Shown here: positions 1-7,881 of the stretch, one piece after another
Layout: the number at the start of each line of letters is the position of its first letter
How positions within the stretch are numbered: the first letter of the stretch is position 1
Assembly (NCBI RefSeq): GCF_003666685.1
Contig: NZ_RCIZ01000002.1
Coordinates: 392,501-456,500 of the forward strand
Direction of reading: 5' to 3'
DNA: 64,000 bases
From: Mesorhizobium sp. YM1C-6-2
GTDB lineage: Bacteria; Pseudomonadota; Alphaproteobacteria; Rhizobiales; Rhizobiaceae
Notes under the pieces: model-generated
The model's input: only the letters and a program-made list of their open reading frames with translations
Database searches by the model: none
What the model was told of the DNA's origin: nothing
Program-made: the position numbers and the translations under genes

Positions 1-392
1 TCGGGATCGCGCAGCGCGATCTGCTTGGGCACCAGCTCGCCGATGATCAGCGAGGCATAGGTGATCACCGCGACCACGATGCCGACGCCGAGCGGGTTGG
101 CGAGGCCGGGCGACATGCCCGATGTGTTCAGCGCCTCGCTCAGCCGCTGGCCGAGCGTTGCGCCGGAGAAGGCGCCCGACAGCACGCCGACCAGCGTGAT
201 GCCGATCTGCACCGTCGACAGGAAGCGGCCTGGATTGGCGCCGAGTTCGAGGGCGTGCCCGGCGCCTTTGACGCCGCGATCGATCATTGCCTTGAGGCGG
301 GCAGGCCGGGCAGAGACCACCGCCAGTTCCGACATGGCCAAAAGGCCGTTCACGCAGATCAGAACGACAACAATCGCAATTTCTAAAGACAT
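1..392 (-). CDS. CNNM/hemolysin (TlyC/CorC)-type membrane protein, partial
   Basis: N-terminal part of a membrane protein of the hemolysin/CNNM family (DUF21 domain); the rest lies beyond the left edge. The reading frame starts at an ATG ending at 392 and runs open to base 1 (about 130 residues). It begins with a hydrophobic helix (IAIVVVLICVNGLLAMSELA), followed by a segment rich in charged residues, a GANPGRFLSTVQIGITLVG stretch and a second hydrophobic part ending in IIGELVPKQIALRDP. The ELVPK motif after a small-residue helix is typical of DUF21 proteins, which are linked to divalent-cation transport. The CBS and CorC domains expected downstream are not in the window. The opposite-strand frame over the same bases is a shadow. 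Confidence 0.85.
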   Translation of the reverse strand, partial: MSLEIAIVVVLICVNGLLAMSELAVVSARPARLKAMIDRGVKGAGHALELGANPGRFLSTVQIGITLVGVLSGAFSGATLGQRLSEALNTSGMSPGLANPLGVGIVVAVITYASLIIGELVPKQIALRDP

Positions 393-477
393 CGAGGCTC
401 AATAGCATCCCAGCGGGGACGAAGAAAATAGACGCCGCGCCGATTTAAGCAATGGCCGGGCTGGCCGGTTCCGGCAC

Positions 478-1209
478 TCAATCGGCCTTTCCGAGCACGC
501 CGACCATCACTTTGCCGTCAGTGAAATAGCGGTCGCCGCCGCCGTTTCGTCCGTCCTTGGTGGCTCCGGAGCCCTTTACCTCGTAGGTCGAGCGGATCCA
601 GCCGGCTTCGGTCAGGTTGGAGATGACGAAATCGCGCTCGGCGTCGAGGTCGGGCCCGATGTGGTGGGTTATCTGGCCGGTGTCGTGGCTGAAGCCGACG
701 CCGCGGTCGAAACTCGCCGAACCCAGCCACAGCGGGCCGTCGCCGCCCGGCGTCAGCGGATCGCTGTGCCAGAAGCGGACGTGGTTGCGCTGGTCGGCGC
801 TGCCGCCCACGGGTTTCTCGAAGGCGAGGTCCTGCCGCCGTCCGTCATAGACCAGCGTGCTGACCGGGGCGTCGGGATCGGGCAGGCGCAAGGCCACGCT
901 GAGGCCGATCTCGACGCTGGTCTTTAGCGTGATCGCGTCGGCAGGCCGCCAGCCAGCGGCGGTGAAGGCCTGCAGGAGGTCTTCCTTGGCGCCGACAAGG
1001 CCGACATTGATGGGATCGCCCGGAATGCCGTCGGTCGTCGTGGTGCGCATGGCGAGCCGGTTCAGTCCGCCCTCGCGGAACCACCAGAATTCGGGCGCGG
1101 CGATATAGGCGATGGCGAGATAGACGAACAGGATGACGAGGCTGGCCGTGGCGGCGCGCCGCGAGCGTTTGGGGTGGTGCTTCTCCGGCTCTGCGGGCGC
1201 TGCGGTCAT
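478..1209 (-). CDS. LssY C-terminal domain protein, membrane anchored
   Basis: A 243-residue protein with a short basic N-terminus, one transmembrane helix at about residues 22-40, and a periplasmic domain. The domain carries the LssY-C pattern: GDPINVGLVG near residue 64, a conserved tryptophan in AAGWRPAD, then DAPVSTLVYDGRRQDLAFE, a histidine/tryptophan-rich RNHVRFWHSD, and an HHIGPDLDAERD segment. The family is found alone or fused to PAP2/DedA-type proteins and its biochemical role is not known. The gene stands alone on the minus strand between the partial CNNM gene and the extensin-like genes, with short gaps on either side. Confidence 0.75.
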   Translation of the reverse strand: MTAAPAEPEKHHPKRSRRAATASLVILFVYLAIAYIAAPEFWWFREGGLNRLAMRTTTTDGIPGDPINVGLVGAKEDLLQAFTAAGWRPADAITLKTSVEIGLSVALRLPDPDAPVSTLVYDGRRQDLAFEKPVGGSADQRNHVRFWHSDPLTPGGDGPLWLGSASFDRGVGFSHDTGQITHHIGPDLDAERDFVISNLTEAGWIRSTYEVKGSGATKDGRNGGGDRYFTDGKVMVGVLGKAD

Positions 1210-1275
1210 GGCCCGCAGTCTAGGCCAGCAGCCAGTCGGCTGCCAAGCGGAACTCGTTGCCGACCGGCTGCCGCC

Positions 1276-2244
1276 TCAGTGGCAGGCGACGCGGTTGGCG
1301 CGGCGCTCCTTGATGTCGAAGTGGAAGTGGTTGCGGTGGTCGTAATTGTAGCCGGGGCCGAGCACCGTGTTGAAATACTGGCAGCCGTCGGCGCGCACAT
1401 TGTTCAGGAAGCCGCGCTGGCGGAACGAGAAGAAGCCGGGCTTCTTCACGTCGATGTCCCTGCCGCTGTTCAGCTCGATGCGCATGATGTCCAGTGCATT
1501 GCCCTTGCCGTGCTCGGACAGGGTGCGGCTGCGGGCGATCTTGCGGCAGGAATAGCTCGAACCCTGGTGGATCGTCTTGACCCCGGTGAGGTAGCGCCGG
1601 CGGGCGGAAGGCACGAGTTCGTTCTTGGTCCACTGCGCGAAGGTCAGCGCCATGGCGCAGGTGAGGGTCGCCGCGGGCTTCATCTGGACGCTGCCGATGG
1701 CCGAAATCTTGACCGGATGGTCGATGCCGCACTGGCCGTCACGGATGGGCGCCAGGTCGACGAACTGCACTTTCAGCCGCTTGAGCTGCGCCCGGCAATC
1801 GACCTCGTCTGAAGGCATCGGGTTGTATTGGGGAGCGGATGGCGGGTCGGGACGCGGATAACCGGCCATATAGGGATCGGACGGCACCAGTGTCTGCAGC
1901 CCGACGCCCTGACGAGGCGAGGCCTGCGCGACCTGCACCGGGGGCGTCATGGTCTCGGCGGGCGGCGCCAACACGCCGTTGGGTGTCGCGAGGGTTTCGG
2001 CTTGTGCGTCCAGAGTCTGGGCTGGCGCAGCCGCAACCTCCATCTGCGACGCCGCTGCGGCCGTTTCCACACGGGAGATCGACGCGGTGGGAGGACCGAC
2101 ATCGACGGCCGGCTGAAGCGACAGCACGCTGCCGGTGGTGCAGGCGGCGGCCGACGCGGCGAGGACCGCCAGCATCGCTCCCGCGCGTAGGCGCGCCAGC
2201 CTGTTTGGCCGGCCGGGAAAACGATGGCGTCGATGGTCTCCCAT
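1276..2244 (-). CDS. Extensin-like C-domain protein, predicted lipoprotein
   Basis: About 322 residues from the ATG ending at 2244; a longer frame from 2331 is possible but adds 29 residues that do not resemble a signal. The start chosen gives a basic n-region, a hydrophobic stretch (AGAMLAVLAASAAAC) and a lipobox-like AAAC, so it is probably a lipoprotein. A low-complexity Ala/Pro/Gln linker follows, then the C-terminal extensin-like domain. Visible marks are the conserved cysteines in VDCRAQL, QCGIDHPVKI and YSCRKIA, the SEHGKGNALDI motif, and the closing NHFHFDIK. The related D,D-peptidase-like fold contains an SEH...ALD metal site, so a cell-wall role is possible. A paralogous gene follows upstream. 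Confidence 0.8.
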   Translation of the reverse strand: MGDHRRHRFPGRPNRLARLRAGAMLAVLAASAAACTTGSVLSLQPAVDVGPPTASISRVETAAAASQMEVAAAPAQTLDAQAETLATPNGVLAPPAETMTPPVQVAQASPRQGVGLQTLVPSDPYMAGYPRPDPPSAPQYNPMPSDEVDCRAQLKRLKVQFVDLAPIRDGQCGIDHPVKISAIGSVQMKPAATLTCAMALTFAQWTKNELVPSARRRYLTGVKTIHQGSSYSCRKIARSRTLSEHGKGNALDIMRIELNSGRDIDVKKPGFFSFRQRGFLNNVRADGCQYFNTVLGPGYNYDHRNHFHFDIKERRANRVACH

Positions 2245-2385
2245 CGGGCAGGGCTCCGAACTCGCAACAAAGAGCACCAAACGCCCGAGGCGGCCGGCAT
2301 CTTGCTCTGGAAAGCCTGAGATTAGGCTCAAAGTGTAAAGGAAAGCTCAGCGGCCCGATTTACGGGTGCGGCCAAATTGCGGCGG

Positions 2386-3705
2386 CTATTCGCAGACAGT
2401 GCCGCCGTTCCGCCGCGGCGCCAGGTCGAAATGCAGATGCTCGGAATGGTCGGGATCGCCGGGGCCGAGCACCGTCTTGAACGGGCCGCAGGCGGCGCGG
2501 CGCACGGTGGAGACGAAACGCCCGTTCTTTTCCGGCGGGGATGGCTCGACCGCCACGGTCGTACCGTCCGAGAGCGTGAAGGAGGAAATGTCGAGCGCGT
2601 TGCCGAAGGCGTGTTCGGAGAGCTTCTGGGTGCCGGCGCGCGGCCGGCAGACATAGGCGGAGGCGTGCGAGATCGCCTTCAGCGGCTTGCCGAACACGTC
2701 CTGGGCAGCCGGCGAGATCACATCCTTCGCAAAGCGGGCGGCGGCTTCGGCCATCGCGCAGTTCATCGCCGCGTCGGGCTCTATGCCGATCCCCTTGCCG
2801 AGCGACTTTATCACGATCGGGTAGGGGATGGAGCAGCCGACCGGATCGGATTCCGCCGGCAGGTTGTCGAACTTCACGCCGAGTTCGGTCAGCCTTTGCC
2901 GGCAGGCGATCTCCTTTGCCGGCATCTGGCCGGAAGGATCGGGACCGACGGCCGAGCGCGCATCGGGGAGCATCGGTTTCGGCTGGTCGCTCTCGGGTTC
3001 CGTCTCCTCGCCCGGTGCGGCATCATCAGGCTTTTCAGCCGCCGTCCGCGGGTTCGGTTCAGGAATGGGAGCGGTTTCCGGCGGTGTCTCGTCCTGTCGG
3101 GATGCTTCGGAAGCAGGCGGCATCGGTGGCCCCTGGACCGGGCCGGCCGGCTTTTGCGGAGGCTGCTTGTCTTCCTTCGCCGCGCGTGGATTCGGCTCCG
3201 GAACAGGCACCGGGTCGACGGTTTCCGGCAGCGTCGTGCTGGGGTCGCCCGGAACGCTGTCTGCGGGCACCGCCGGCTTGGGCTGAGGCATTGGCGGGCC
3301 CTGCATGGGACCCGCGGGCTCCGTCGCCGGTTCGGCTGTTTTCGTATCGTCCTTTGGGGCTTGAGCGCCCTCGACCGCCTGCGGCGGTTCCTCGTCGCGC
3401 GCCGTCATCTCCTCGCCGGGCTTTGGCGCAGGCACCGGCGCCATCAGGGGAGTAACGATTTTCGCCGCCGGTCGGGATTTTGCCGCCGGGCGAGGCTTGC
3501 GGGACTTATGCGCCTTGTGACGCGGCGCGGAGAACAGCCTCTCCAGCCAGGCTGGCGCTGCCAAAGAATCCGTTGGGGGGAACAGGAAGATCCCGGAGAT
3601 CATCATGGCCAAAGCCAGTCGCGGGATCGATAGCTTGCCCATGGCCATCAAACGCAGATCGCCGCGCCCGGGTTGCATCGACGATGCGGCTTCGCCGTTC
3701 ACCAT
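2386..3705 (-). CDS. Extensin-like C-domain protein with long proline-rich linker
   Basis: Up to 439 residues. The first ATG (ending 3705) abuts the stop of the preceding gene; internal ATGs ending at 3648 or 3642 would put the start right before the hydrophobic signal (LALAMMISGIFLF), so the true start is uncertain. After the signal comes about 190 residues of Pro/Ala/Glu/Lys with repeated phrases such as AGPMQGPPMP, AGPVQGPPMP and IPEPNPR. The C-terminal extensin-like domain has ACRQRLTELGVKF, CSIPYPIVIKSLG, an SEHAFGNALDIS motif and HSEHLHFDLAPR. It is a paralogue of the neighbouring lipoprotein gene and is probably exported to the envelope. Confidence 0.8.
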   Translation of the reverse strand: MVNGEAASSMQPGRGDLRLMAMGKLSIPRLALAMMISGIFLFPPTDSLAAPAWLERLFSAPRHKAHKSRKPRPAAKSRPAAKIVTPLMAPVPAPKPGEEMTARDEEPPQAVEGAQAPKDDTKTAEPATEPAGPMQGPPMPQPKPAVPADSVPGDPSTTLPETVDPVPVPEPNPRAAKEDKQPPQKPAGPVQGPPMPPASEASRQDETPPETAPIPEPNPRTAAEKPDDAAPGEETEPESDQPKPMLPDARSAVGPDPSGQMPAKEIACRQRLTELGVKFDNLPAESDPVGCSIPYPIVIKSLGKGIGIEPDAAMNCAMAEAAARFAKDVISPAAQDVFGKPLKAISHASAYVCRPRAGTQKLSEHAFGNALDISSFTLSDGTTVAVEPSPPEKNGRFVSTVRRAACGPFKTVLGPGDPDHSEHLHFDLAPRRNGGTVCE

Positions 3706-4140
3706 TCATTGCGCCGCGGACACGCCGATTGCCTCCAGCCCTTCCTCCAGCCAGTCGCCTAGCATCGGCATGCCGAGCAGATAGCGCGCCGGGCGGTAGT
3801 TGCGCTGTCTCGCCTCGGCGACCGCCTCGGTGAACTCGGTCGGCTCGTAGTCGCCGCGCCCGATCCAGGTGAGCGCGATCAGTTCGCTTGCCTCGTCGAC
3901 GTTGAGCTGGCGGATGATCTGGCGCAGTTCCTGTCCGGTCAGGTCTTCGGTCTCTTCCTCGGCAAGCCCGTCATGGTGGTGATTGTCGCGGGCGTCGCCG
4001 TCGAGTTCGACCTCGTGCTCGGCGCCGTCCTCATAGTCCTCGTTGACGGCGGCGCTGACCATGCGGGCCTTTTCGATGATGAGGCGCACCGTGTCGGGCG
4101 CGATCGTCAGGTCCCACACCTTCTCGACAGGTTTCTGCAC
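3706..4140 (-). CDS. DUF3775 domain protein
   Basis: A 144-residue acidic cytoplasmic protein. It begins with a segment resembling the DUF3775 family (VWDLTIAPDTVRLIIEKAR), has a His/Asp/Glu-rich stretch (DARDNHHHDGLAEEE) and ends with LTGQELRQIIRQLNVDEA, ALTWIGRGDYEP and PARYLLGMPMLGDWLEEGL. The family is common in alphaproteobacteria and has no assigned function. Its stop codon abuts the first ATG of the extensin-like gene, suggesting co-transcription. Confidence 0.8.
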   Translation of the reverse strand: MQKPVEKVWDLTIAPDTVRLIIEKARMVSAAVNEDYEDGAEHEVELDGDARDNHHHDGLAEEETEDLTGQELRQIIRQLNVDEASELIALTWIGRGDYEPTEFTEAVAEARQRNYRPARYLLGMPMLGDWLEEGLEAIGVSAAQ

Positions 4141-4222
4141 GCGCGGCGCTCCCTTGTTCGGTGCAGACCAATAAACAAACAGATTCGCGGGATGTAAACG
4201 CCGATTGGCCGCGCAAACCCGG

Positions 4223-5449
4223 TCAGAAGCTCACCAGGCCGGTCGCCCACAGCCATGCGGCGGCCGCGGCCATGCTGGCGAGCGTCATCGGGACGCCCGA
4301 CCGGGCGAAATCAGCGAAGCTCAGCGGCGCCCCCGCCTGGGCGGCGCGCTCGGCCACGATGATGTTGCAGAGCGAGCCGGTGAGCAGGAGGTTTCCGGCG
4401 AAGGTGGAGAGCAGCGCAAGCGCCGCCAGCACGCCGTCCGACAGGTCGGGCATGAGCTGGATGATCAGGATGACGGCCGGCACGTTGCCGATCGTGTTGG
4501 AGGCGGCAAGCGTCAGCGGCGCCAGCACCGAAAGTCGGTCGGGCATGAGTCCATGCGAGGCGAGGAAGGCCAGCCCCTCCTGCGCCAGGCCGGTGTTGGC
4601 GAAAGCCGCGGTGACGCCGAACAGGCATGCGAAGAGCAGCAGGAGCTGCCAGTCGACGGCGCCGATCATGGCGCGCGACGACAGCCGCCGCGACATCAGG
4701 AGCAAACCGGCGACGGCGAGCGCGGAAAGCTCGCGCGGCAGCGGCGTCAGGAAAAGGCCTATGAGGAGGACGACGGCGGCCAGCCCCTTCGCCATCTGGA
4801 AGCGGTCGATCTCAGTCTCCCTGACTGGGTCCGTCGCCGCCCGCTCGGCCGGTGCGAGCCGCCATGTCGCCAGGATGGCGACGAAGGTGATCGCGAGGCA
4901 GATGAGCGTCGGCGGCAGGGCCAGCACGAAATAGGTCCAGAAATCGAGCCCGCCGGCCTGGCCGATCAGGATGTTCTGGGGATTGCCGATCAGCGTGGCC
5001 GCCGATCCGGCATTGGCGGCGCCGGCAAGTCCGATCAGATAAGGCCGGGGGTCGAGTTTCTGCGACATCAGGCCGGCCGCCACCAAGGGCGTCAGCGCGA
5101 AGACGACGACGTCGTTGGTGAACACCGCCGCCAGCGCGCCGGTCACCGCAATCAGCACGGCAAGCAACGTCTTTGGATTGTGGGTGGCGCGGATGATGCG
5201 GCTTGCGACCCAACCGTAAAAGCCGGAATGCTCGAACTGCGCCGACAGGATCATCAGCGCGAAAAGCAGCGTGATCGTCGGCATGTCGACGGCGTCGCCG
5301 GCCTGGTCGAGCGTGAGGTCGCCGGAGGCCAGGAGCACGATCAGCCCGAGCAGCGCGACGCCCGTCCGGTCGATGGCGAGGCCGGGCACACGGCCCAACG
5401 CCATGCCCACATAGGTGAGCACGAAAACCGCGACGGCCAGGGTTGTCAT
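4223..5449 (-). CDS. SLC13/ArsB-NhaD-type membrane carrier
   Basis: About 408 residues with ten or more hydrophobic segments. The start chosen (ATG ending 5449, MTTLAVAVFVLTYVGMALGR) is where the membrane-protein character begins; the open frame continues upstream to 6103 but only as a shadow of the SDR gene. Features typical of the ion transporter superfamily are VFTNDVVVFALTPLVA in the first half, SAATLIGNPQNILIGQ with its GNPQN motif, and the pseudo-repeated ASNTIGNVPAVILI and TFAGNLLLTGSLCNII in the second half. This points to an anion (dicarboxylate, sulfate or arsenite-like) carrier; the substrate cannot be told from sequence. It is divergent from the SDR gene. Confidence 0.83.
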   Translation of the reverse strand: MTTLAVAVFVLTYVGMALGRVPGLAIDRTGVALLGLIVLLASGDLTLDQAGDAVDMPTITLLFALMILSAQFEHSGFYGWVASRIIRATHNPKTLLAVLIAVTGALAAVFTNDVVVFALTPLVAAGLMSQKLDPRPYLIGLAGAANAGSAATLIGNPQNILIGQAGGLDFWTYFVLALPPTLICLAITFVAILATWRLAPAERAATDPVRETEIDRFQMAKGLAAVVLLIGLFLTPLPRELSALAVAGLLLMSRRLSSRAMIGAVDWQLLLLFACLFGVTAAFANTGLAQEGLAFLASHGLMPDRLSVLAPLTLAASNTIGNVPAVILIIQLMPDLSDGVLAALALLSTFAGNLLLTGSLCNIIVAERAAQAGAPLSFADFARSGVPMTLASMAAAAAWLWATGLVSF

Positions 5450-5623
5450 GCGGAAGCCTCGGAGAATCGGGCTGTTGGAAGGTATCGCCGGCAACAGATA
5501 GCGGAGTTGTTCGGTTCGCGCGCGGGGGGGCGGCCGAAATATCTGTTGGTCGGCGGCTGCCGCCGCGACAGCTTGCCAGCGCGCCTGCGAGCGGCGAGGA
5601 TCGCTGGGATCTAGGAGGACGCC

Positions 5624-6493
5624 ATGTCGCTGAAAGACAAGACGCTGTTCATCACCGGCGGTTCGCGCGGCATCGGGCTGGCGATCGCGTTGAGGGCCGC
5701 CCGCGACGGCGCCAACGTCACCATCGCGGCGAAGACGGCGGATCCGCATCCGAAGCTGCCGGGCACGATCTATACGGCGGCCGAGGAGATCGAGAAGGCG
5801 GGCGGCAAGGCGCTGCCGGCGCTCTGCGACATCAGAGACGAGGCGCAGGTTGCGGACGCCGTGGCGAAGACGGTGGAGAAATTCGGCGGCATCGACATCT
5901 GCGTCAACAACGCCAGCGCCATCAGCCTGACCGGCACGCTGGACACCGAGATGAAGCGCTACGACCTGATGCACCATATCAACACGCGCGGCACCTTTCT
6001 CGTGTCGAAACTCTGCATCCCGCATCTGAGACAAGCCGCCAACCCGCATATCCTCAACCTCGCGCCGCCGCTCGACATGAAGGCGAAATGGTTCAAGGGG
6101 CACGTCGCCTACACGATGGCGAAGTTCGGCATGTCGATGTGCACGCTCGGCATGAGCGCCGAGTTCGCCGGGGACGGCATCGCGGTCAATTCGCTGTGGC
6201 CGCTCACCGCGATCGACACGGCGGCGGTGCGCAACCTGCTCGGCGGCGACGGCATGGCGTCGATCAGCCGCTCGGCCGACATTCTCGCGGACGCGGCCTA
6301 TGCGATCTTCAACCGGCCGTCGCGCGAGACATCAGGCAATTTCTTCATCGACGAGGAAGTGCTGCGCGAGGAAGGGGTCACGGACTTTTCCGTCTACGCA
6401 CCGAACGCCAAAGGACCGCTCGCCGGCGACTTCTTCGTGCCGGACGAAGTGTTCGCGCGCAGTGAAACCAAGGTGGCGAGGACGTTCGGCTAG
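5624..6493 (+). CDS. SDR family oxidoreductase, HSDL2-like
   Basis: A 289-residue short-chain dehydrogenase preceded by a clear AGGAGG ribosome site a few bases before the ATG. The Rossmann motif TGGSRGIG starts at residue 11, the NNAS motif is present, and the catalytic Tyr163 and Lys167 sit in YTMAK. Overall wording (ILNLAPPLDM, WFKGHVAYTMAKFGMSM, LWPLTAIDTAAV) matches the HSDL2-type branch, where the first motif usually reads NISPPL. Here the serine position is Ala147, so the standard Ser-Tyr-Lys triad looks incomplete. The substrate is unknown; HSDL2 relatives are linked to lipid metabolism. It converges on the toxin gene with 7 bp between stops. Confidence 0.88.
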   Translation: MSLKDKTLFITGGSRGIGLAIALRAARDGANVTIAAKTADPHPKLPGTIYTAAEEIEKAGGKALPALCDIRDEAQVADAVAKTVEKFGGIDICVNNASAISLTGTLDTEMKRYDLMHHINTRGTFLVSKLCIPHLRQAANPHILNLAPPLDMKAKWFKGHVAYTMAKFGMSMCTLGMSAEFAGDGIAVNSLWPLTAIDTAAVRNLLGGDGMASISRSADILADAAYAIFNRPSRETSGNFFIDEEVLREEGVTDFSVYAPNAKGPLAGDFFVPDEVFARSETKVARTFG

Positions 6494-6500
6494 GGAGCCG

Positions 6501-6848
6501 TCAGATTACGCTGGCCAGCGCTTCCGAAAGCTTCGCGGCTTCGTCGCGTCGGATGCGGCCGGCTATTCGAACGATGCGGCCGACATCTACGGTGGCCAGC
6601 TTCCATGGGCGTATCACCGATGGCGCGGTGAGGCCGGTTTCCGGACCGTCGGCCAGGGGGATGTCGCACGACCATCCTGCGTTCATGGTGCTGGTGATCA
6701 TCGCGACCCAGACGATGCCGTGATCATGGGCGAGGTCCGCCTTCGAGACGACCACCGCCGGTCTGCGCTTCTCGGCAAGTCGGTCGGCATAGGGGAACGG
6801 AAGGACGACGACGTCCCATTGCCGGATGGCCGGCTCAGAGGTTGGCAT
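6501..6848 (-). CDS. MazF/PemK-type toxin
   Basis: A 115-residue protein with the PemK/MazF pattern: RQWDVVVLPFPYAD near the start, the KRRPAVVVSKADL segment that follows strand 2, VWVAMITST in the middle, and APSVIRPWKLATVD before the C-terminal helix. Members are mRNA-cleaving toxins that are neutralised by a co-expressed antitoxin. The gene overlaps the upstream antitoxin gene by 14 bp, the standard antitoxin-first arrangement. No truncation is visible, so the toxin is probably intact. Confidence 0.86.
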   Translation of the reverse strand: MPTSEPAIRQWDVVVLPFPYADRLAEKRRPAVVVSKADLAHDHGIVWVAMITSTMNAGWSCDIPLADGPETGLTAPSVIRPWKLATVDVGRIVRIAGRIRRDEAAKLSEALASVI

Positions 6849-7059
6849 AGGCCCTGTCGTCGGCTTCAGTTGCCCATTCCGTGAAGGTGGCGAACGGATC
6901 GTCCTCCATCGTCCGCGCCTTCTCGATCATGATGCCGTCGGCCGTTTCCACATAACGCAAACTGTCACCCGGGCCGATGCCAAGTTTCTCGCGGATGACG
7001 GCGGGGATGACGGTCTGGCTTTTCGACGTCACCTTGGAGACGACGGGTTTGGTGCGCAT
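6835..7059 (-). CDS. AbrB/MazE-type antitoxin
   Basis: A 74-residue protein whose first half is a SpoVT-AbrB DNA-binding domain (VTSKSQTVIPAVIREKLGIGPGDSLRY), a swapped-hairpin barrel fold. The acidic C-terminal half (EDDPFATFTEWATEADDR) is the expected toxin-binding tail. It overlaps the toxin gene and sits 4 bp downstream of a perfect palindrome that is its likely autoregulatory operator. Confidence 0.87.
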   Translation of the reverse strand: MRTKPVVSKVTSKSQTVIPAVIREKLGIGPGDSLRYVETADGIMIEKARTMEDDPFATFTEWATEADDRAYANL

Positions 7060-7063
7060 ATCG

Positions 7064-7077
7064 GTAAGATATCTTAC
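7064..7077. promoter_or_regulatory. 14-bp perfect palindrome at toxin-antitoxin promoter
   Basis: GTAAGATATCTTAC is a perfect inverted repeat that ends 4 bp before the antitoxin start codon (7059). A further CTTACC half-site lies at 7081-7086. AbrB/MazE-type antitoxins bind such symmetrical sites to repress their own operon. Binding is inferred, the symmetry is seen. Confidence 0.65.
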
Positions 7078-7117
7078 TTTCTTACCAAATTCCAGTGCTT
7101 GCCGTTCAGGCGCCTGA

Positions 7118-7645
7118 TCAGACGTCTGGCGCCTGATCGATCTTCTTGCCGGTCTTCAGCCCGGTCAGCCGGTCGATATAGGCCAGCAGCAGGGCGGAGG
7201 CCACGAAGGCCATGTGCATGATGGTCAGCCACATCAGCTGGCTGCTGGTGTAGGTCGCGCTGTTCAGGAAGACCTGCAGCAGGTGGATCGACGAGATGGC
7301 GACGATGGTCGAGGCGACCTTCACCTTCAGTGAGCCGACATCGATCGTGCCCAGCCAATGCACCTCGCCGGTCTCGCCGTCGAAGCGGCTGACGAAGTTC
7401 TCGTAGTCCGAGATGATGACCATGACGACGAGGCTCGCGACCAGCGCGGCGTCGATCAGCCCGAGTATCTTCAGGATCGTTTCGGTGTCGTTCATGATCA
7501 TGACGGCGGCCACGAACTCGAAGAGCTTCTTGCCGAAGGAGAGCGCATAGATGGCGAGCGCCGCCGCAAGCCCGAGATAGAAGACGACCAGCAGCCAGCG
7601 CGAGGCGAGGATGATCGATTCGATGGCGAGTTCGATGCGCTTCAT
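7118..7645 (-). CDS. UPF0114 (YqhA) family membrane protein
   Basis: A 175-residue integral membrane protein of the YqhA/UPF0114 (TIGR00645) family. It opens with ESIILASRWLLVVFYLGL, contains DAALVASLVVMVIISDYENFVSR and the diagnostic GEVHWLGTIDVGSLKVKVAS, and ends with SSIHLLQVF and a last helix ASALLLAYIDRL. Four hydrophobic helices are visible. Function is not established. It lies downstream of the OmpA-family gene but is separated from it by two terminator-like hairpins, so it probably has its own promoter. Confidence 0.9.
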   Translation of the reverse strand: MKRIELAIESIILASRWLLVVFYLGLAAALAIYALSFGKKLFEFVAAVMIMNDTETILKILGLIDAALVASLVVMVIISDYENFVSRFDGETGEVHWLGTIDVGSLKVKVASTIVAISSIHLLQVFLNSATYTSSQLMWLTIMHMAFVASALLLAYIDRLTGLKTGKKIDQAPDV

Positions 7646-7740
7646 GAGGGAATCCGGTGATGTTTCGGCTGCTTTTTCGGGCAGGCGGGGGCGGTTTGCA
7701 AGAGCCTGCGGGACCGTTCACGAAAGCGTTTCAAGGGAGA

Positions 7741-7771
7741 AACCCGGCCGGGGAGGGGGACCGGCCGGGTT
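7741..7771. terminator. GC-rich hairpin, terminator-like
   Basis: AACCCGGCCG at 7741-7750 pairs with CGGCCGGGTT at 7762-7771 around an 11-base loop. It lies between the OmpA-family gene stop (7882) and the UPF0114 start (7645), and on the minus strand is followed by TCTCCCTT, a weak T-rich tail. Confidence 0.55.
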
Positions 7772-7833
7772 TCGATCCCGCAATCTCTCGCGGGATGGGG
7801 CAGGGATGCCTTGTTGCCGAATCTGGTGCGGAA

Positions 7834-7871
7834 CTCCCGCGATTCAATAGTTTCCCATCGAATCGCGGGAG
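7834..7871. terminator. 12-bp inverted repeat after the OmpA-family gene
   Basis: CTCCCGCGATTC (7834-7845) and GAATCGCGGGAG (7860-7871) form a perfect 12-bp stem with a 14-base loop, 10 bp beyond the stop codon of the minus-strand OmpA-family gene. The T-run is poor, so it may be a transcript-stabilising hairpin as well as a terminator. Confidence 0.6.
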
Positions 7872-7881
7872 GGTTTCGCCG

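Noticed and set aside
4205-5614. A 469-codon plus-strand open frame opposite the membrane carrier
   Set aside because: It is rich in Arg/Gln/His with no domain features and lies antisense to a gene with clear membrane helices and motifs; it is a GC-rich shadow.
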